Origin: an uncultured Flavobacteriales bacterium
GTDB taxonomy: Bacteria > Bacteroidota > Bacteroidia > Flavobacteriales > Crocinitomicaceae
Direction of reading: 5' to 3'
Assembly (NCBI GenBank): GCA_946479285.1
Contig: CAMLFH010000003.1
Coordinates: forward strand, 62,001-126,000
Length of the DNA: 64,000 bases
Shown piece by piece: positions 60,876 through 64,000 of this stretch. The first letter of the stretch is position 1. The number at the start of each line of letters is the position of its first letter. Under the pieces are notes generated by a model that was given only the letters and a program-made list of their open reading frames with translations, was not told the origin of the DNA and searched no databases. The translations under genes were made by a program, and so were the position numbers.

Positions 60876-63800
60876 AATTCACATTAAAATCAATTCCACA
60901 ACTTATTCCTAATACAGTAACAGAGCCACTTAGTCCCCCATTTAGATTTCCCTCAGGTGCCGCTTTGTAGTGAACATGACCGGCAATGGCTACCCCGGCT
61001 ATTGTAAAGCTATCCGAATTGACAGCTGTTTTCCACTCAACAGATATGGAAGCACCGGCAGCCAGGTAAATATAGGCTTCCATCAACTTGAAATCAGGTT
61101 CAAACTGGAGATCGACATAAGAGTTAAACTTGAAATAAAATTCAGCGACACCTCTTACTTCGACCGCTCCGAAATCCAGCCAGGGTGATTTTGATTTGAT
61201 ATCAATATTTACATCCAATCCTGCTTTGAATCCAGTATTCTGAGCCTCCACAAATGCGGACACAGATAACCAGTCTTTGCATAATAATTTGGCGAAAATG
61301 GGTTCTGCCTGCGTACCTGCACTCACATACCAGGTATGATTTAATCCATCAAAATGGAATTTAATTGTACCACCTGCACACAACAAAGGAGATGTATTAA
61401 ATACAACTACAATCTCTCCTTTAAACGTTTTCAATGCACTATAATAGCCCATTATTCCGGTTGCTGTAGCAATTGGCGGGAAGTTTCCGGAAGCCCCGCC
61501 TTTGTTACCAACTTTGGCCTCGACATACATTTCCATTGCCCATGCCCCTTCGTTGATAATCACTTCCAATTGCATTTCCAGTTTCACAATTTTACCCGTC
61601 ATTGGCATATCCGTAAACTGGAATTTGACACCCAACCCTAATTTGTTGCGCCTACAAGGAACCGGAAAGGCTGTTGGTGAATCTTTTTGCATGTGATGAT
61701 AAGCAAATCCACCGATTCCATTGAGATAAAGAGGTATTGGAGAGAGAGGGACCGTTAACCCTGCAACATCCAGACTGGCAAACCAATAACTGTATATAGT
61801 GCTATCTGCCAAATCTGCTGCAAATTCTGCCTGTTGAGCTGCAACCGCCGCCGCATCATTGGGATCAACCGGTGAAACGTAATTTGCTGAAACAGGTGCA
61901 GAATACCCAGTTTTACCAGTTATAAACAAGGCTGAAATGGAAACATCTTTCAGCTTCTCTGGTTTTAATAATTTGACTTCGACCATCGCTCGCCAATGAT
62001 CTCCATAAATTGGATCGTCTTTTGTATGCTTTAATTGACCTTTAACTTCACATGCACTCGTTTTAATGCTAATATTTGTTGGGTCGAACTTGACAATTCC
62101 TTTTAAATCTCCACTTTTAATCTTTTCTCCGAGATTGGAAAAATCAAACTGCACATTGCTCATCAGGGAAGCAAATGCCTCTCCACCAATACCATTCAGA
62201 GCTTGTGAAAGTACTCCATCTACCAATGAATTAAGCCCTTGATTGGCAGCATCATTGAGTATTTTGGCTAAAACATCATCCCAGTTAATCCCTGTAAATG
62301 CATCTTCAACCAAGCTTTCTGCTGTTTTCACGATATTTCTCATGCTGATGCTTTTCACACCGCTAACGATTGTATCTCCAATATTTTTAAACAAGTCACC
62401 GGCATCATCCACAATATTTTGTAATTGGATATCTGCATTCACACCATTATTAATGAGTTCCATTCCCACATCCTTAATTTGCTGGGAAACAAAATCTGTT
62501 ACTTGTTTGGAAATACCTACTTCAATAAAATCAGTAATCTTTTTGGTAATGTTATTTTCAATGGAAGCACTTACAGATTCTGTAATTTCAGTACCAATGG
62601 CAGACTTAATAGAATTGATTATCGTCTTAATCGCTTCAAGTGCTTGTGGATCCTCAATGTAGGAAGCTACTTGTTCATTGATTTTATCGAAAATTTTGGA
62701 TAAGACTGTATCAATCTTATTATTAATCGGATCAGTGACGTTGTCATTGACTAAGTTCCTAAACTTACCGGTTGCATAAAGTGTCGCATTCTCAATCGGC
62801 TTATTTACCCGTTTGATCAGCCCATCCAATGCATCCTCCAGGATATCACTTAAAAACTCTTTGGGATCTTTGTTTACTGCTCCCTTTACAATGTCTGAAT
62901 TCAAAGCTTGTTGAGCGACAGCAATATAGTCCAATGCTTTACCAGCTTTAGTGGAATCCATAAATTGAACGAATATCTCTGCTATTTCGACAATACGCTT
63001 TAGCTGTATATACGTTCCCTCTGAGATTAGCACATTGGAACCTCCGGAATGGCTCAGTGAATCGGTGTAATCAATTCCAAGATTTTCTCCATAAGAATCC
63101 AAATCACCACTCAGATTTGCTGCATTAGCTATTGTTGCAGTAGAAACAGATGTGTCTTGCGGATTAAATCCGGATAAAATGCTATTGGGGTCATCTGAAT
63201 TACCTGTAAAAACACCATCTAATAAAGGATTAATGTATACACTGTATCCATTCACTATTGGAGCACTATTCTCTCCGGAAATATTTTCAGCCATGTTCAT
63301 TTTGGCTGAAACTCCAAATGCATATGCATTGAGGTTACGTCCGCACCCAACATAATCAATGACCATATTATAGTCCCCGCTTTTAGCAATCGACTGATCG
63401 TTTAGAGAAGCTGCTCCGTTTGGAATATCAAACCCAATATTCCCATTCCCCCAGGCATTGAAACCCTGCAGATTACTTAAAGTGGTTTGGAAATGGGGCC
63501 AAACGGCATCCAGATCCATTTCAATACGGTTTTTATCTTTGAAAATCGCACGTGTAATAGTCATATTGACATGCTCCTCCTCACCGCCTCCGGCATTAAA
63601 TACAAATGCCAGATCAACGAGCGTTTCATCGATATTTCCAATAGTAAATCCGTTGGAAGTTAAAGGAACAGTATACGGGAATTGACGGGCTGTATCAACA
63701 ACCGGAATTTGAATGTTTCCTATTATTTCTCCCGAATTAAAGAAGTTCTCCTGAATATCAATGTTTAAGACCGTTGAGCTAGATGGAAAGGTATTAAATT

Positions 63801-63999
63801 TTAATACTTCACCCGTTGAAAATGGAGTGGATGCTACAAAGTGAAGGCCGTTGTCATCTACAAAAACCGAATTGGAATCTGAATTGCCATTTGCAAACAA
63901 AACTTTCAGTTCTTCGTCTGCAATTAATTGCTCCGTTTCTTCTCCGTTAGTCGGAATAACGAGCTCGCCTGTGAGGAAATAAAGACCTTTCCACAAACT
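60844..63999 (-). CDS. Very large exported or surface protein, cut by the window edge
   Basis: At least 1,051 residues; the frame is open to the right edge, so the real start and any signal peptide lie outside. The visible N-terminal ~330 residues are beta-rich. Residues ~330-620 are a long helical region with amphipathic repeats (KITDFIEVGISKQVTDFVSQ, NIVDDAGDLFKNIGDTIVSG). The final ~430 residues are Gly- and aromatic-rich strands (LEMQLEVIINEGAWAMEMYV, VRGVAEFYFKFNSYVDLQF), like a large beta structure. No family is recognised. It is first in the toxin block within view and probably the scaffold or delivery part, as an inference. The end overlaps the next gene by 32 bp. Confidence 0.6.
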   Translation of the reverse strand, partial: SLWKGLYFLTGELVIPTNGEETEQLIADEELKVLFANGNSDSNSVFVDDNGLHFVASTPFSTGEVLKFNTFPSSSTVLNIDIQENFFNSGEIIGNIQIPVVDTARQFPYTVPLTSNGFTIGNIDETLVDLAFVFNAGGGEEEHVNMTITRAIFKDKNRIEMDLDAVWPHFQTTLSNLQGFNAWGNGNIGFDIPNGAASLNDQSIAKSGDYNMVIDYVGCGRNLNAYAFGVSAKMNMAENISGENSAPIVNGYSVYINPLLDGVFTGNSDDPNSILSGFNPQDTSVSTATIANAANLSGDLDSYGENLGIDYTDSLSHSGGSNVLISEGTYIQLKRIVEIAEIFVQFMDSTKAGKALDYIAVAQQALNSDIVKGAVNKDPKEFLSDILEDALDGLIKRVNKPIENATLYATGKFRNLVNDNVTDPINNKIDTVLSKIFDKINEQVASYIEDPQALEAIKTIINSIKSAIGTEITESVSASIENNITKKITDFIEVGISKQVTDFVSQQIKDVGMELINNGVNADIQLQNIVDDAGDLFKNIGDTIVSGVKSISMRNIVKTAESLVEDAFTGINWDDVLAKILNDAANQGLNSLVDGVLSQALNGIGGEAFASLMSNVQFDFSNLGEKIKSGDLKGIVKFDPTNISIKTSACEVKGQLKHTKDDPIYGDHWRAMVEVKLLKPEKLKDVSISALFITGKTGYSAPVSANYVSPVDPNDAAAVAAQQAEFAADLADSTIYSYWFASLDVAGLTVPLSPIPLYLNGIGGFAYHHMQKDSPTAFPVPCRRNKLGLGVKFQFTDMPMTGKIVKLEMQLEVIINEGAWAMEMYVEAKVGNKGGASGNFPPIATATGIMGYYSALKTFKGEIVVVFNTSPLLCAGGTIKFHFDGLNHTWYVSAGTQAEPIFAKLLCKDWLSVSAFVEAQNTGFKAGLDVNIDIKSKSPWLDFGAVEVRGVAEFYFKFNSYVDLQFEPDFKLMEAYIYLAAGASISVEWKTAVNSDSFTIAGVAIAGHVHYKAAPEGNLNGGLSGSVTVLGISCGIDFNVNYDFGNRSDNS

Positions 64000-64000
64000 A

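Overview
The window reads as a piece of a Bacteroidota chromosome, most likely Flavobacteriales of the Crocinitomicaceae/Fluviicola kind. The support is: type IX secretion (T9SS) C-terminal sorting domains of both the type A and the gliding-associated type B sort, SprB repeats, promoters of the Bacteroidota form (TTTG, about 19-20 nt, TAnnTTTG), absence of Shine-Dalgarno sequences, moderate A+T, and the CBS-nadK and pdxJ neighbourhood. No rRNA, tRNA, IS element, phage or CRISPR array was seen.

Layout. 1-4.8 kb: 3' part of a T9SS adhesin with 14 SprB repeats. 4.9-11.2 kb: a TMTC-like GT-C/TPR membrane protein, a VOC protein, a PadR plus membrane-sensor pair with its own promoter and duplicated operator, a small exported protein and an orphan carotenoid desaturase. 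11.2-21.1 kb: a gliding-type surface protein with a small exported partner, a lipoprotein hydrolase, a methyltransferase, lysA, a DUF4139 protein and a lectin-like T9SS protein. 21.1-28.1 kb: a candidate small RNA, then LacI regulator, nadK, CBS, DUF4184 and YdcF genes, pdxJ with a structured leader, a second hydrolase and an unknown exported protein. 28.2-34.4 kb: a complete TetR-TolC-adaptor-RND permease operon. 34.7-41.3 kb: small barrel protein, DMT transporter, DUF58, DUF4301, methyltransferase, heme lipoprotein, cobalamin adenosyltransferase, DUF2795. 41.4-47.8 kb: a second RND operon preceded by a small His-rich exported protein. 48.3-53.5 kb: a 1273-residue Ig-repeat T9SS protein and ychF. 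53.7-64 kb: a VOC protein, then a minus-strand block that looks like a polymorphic toxin system and runs off the window edge.

The most interesting region is the last one. A very large exported protein (cut by the window), a 316-residue helical exported protein, a 1498-residue Sec-exported protein and a 161-residue protein are packed with overlaps or 1-10 nt gaps. The 1498-residue protein has a metzincin-like HELGH plus Met-turn in the middle, a Gly/Ala-rich hydrophobic stretch, and a C-terminal domain with the R / STS / ExE signature of ADP-ribosyltransferase toxins. The 161-residue protein sits where an immunity protein would be, and a further small orphan lies beyond it.

A second theme is transcription. 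At least four exact TAnnTTTG boxes, and several near matches, end exactly 4 nt before an ATG. This predicts transcripts that start at or next to the start codon, so leaderless mRNAs appear common here.
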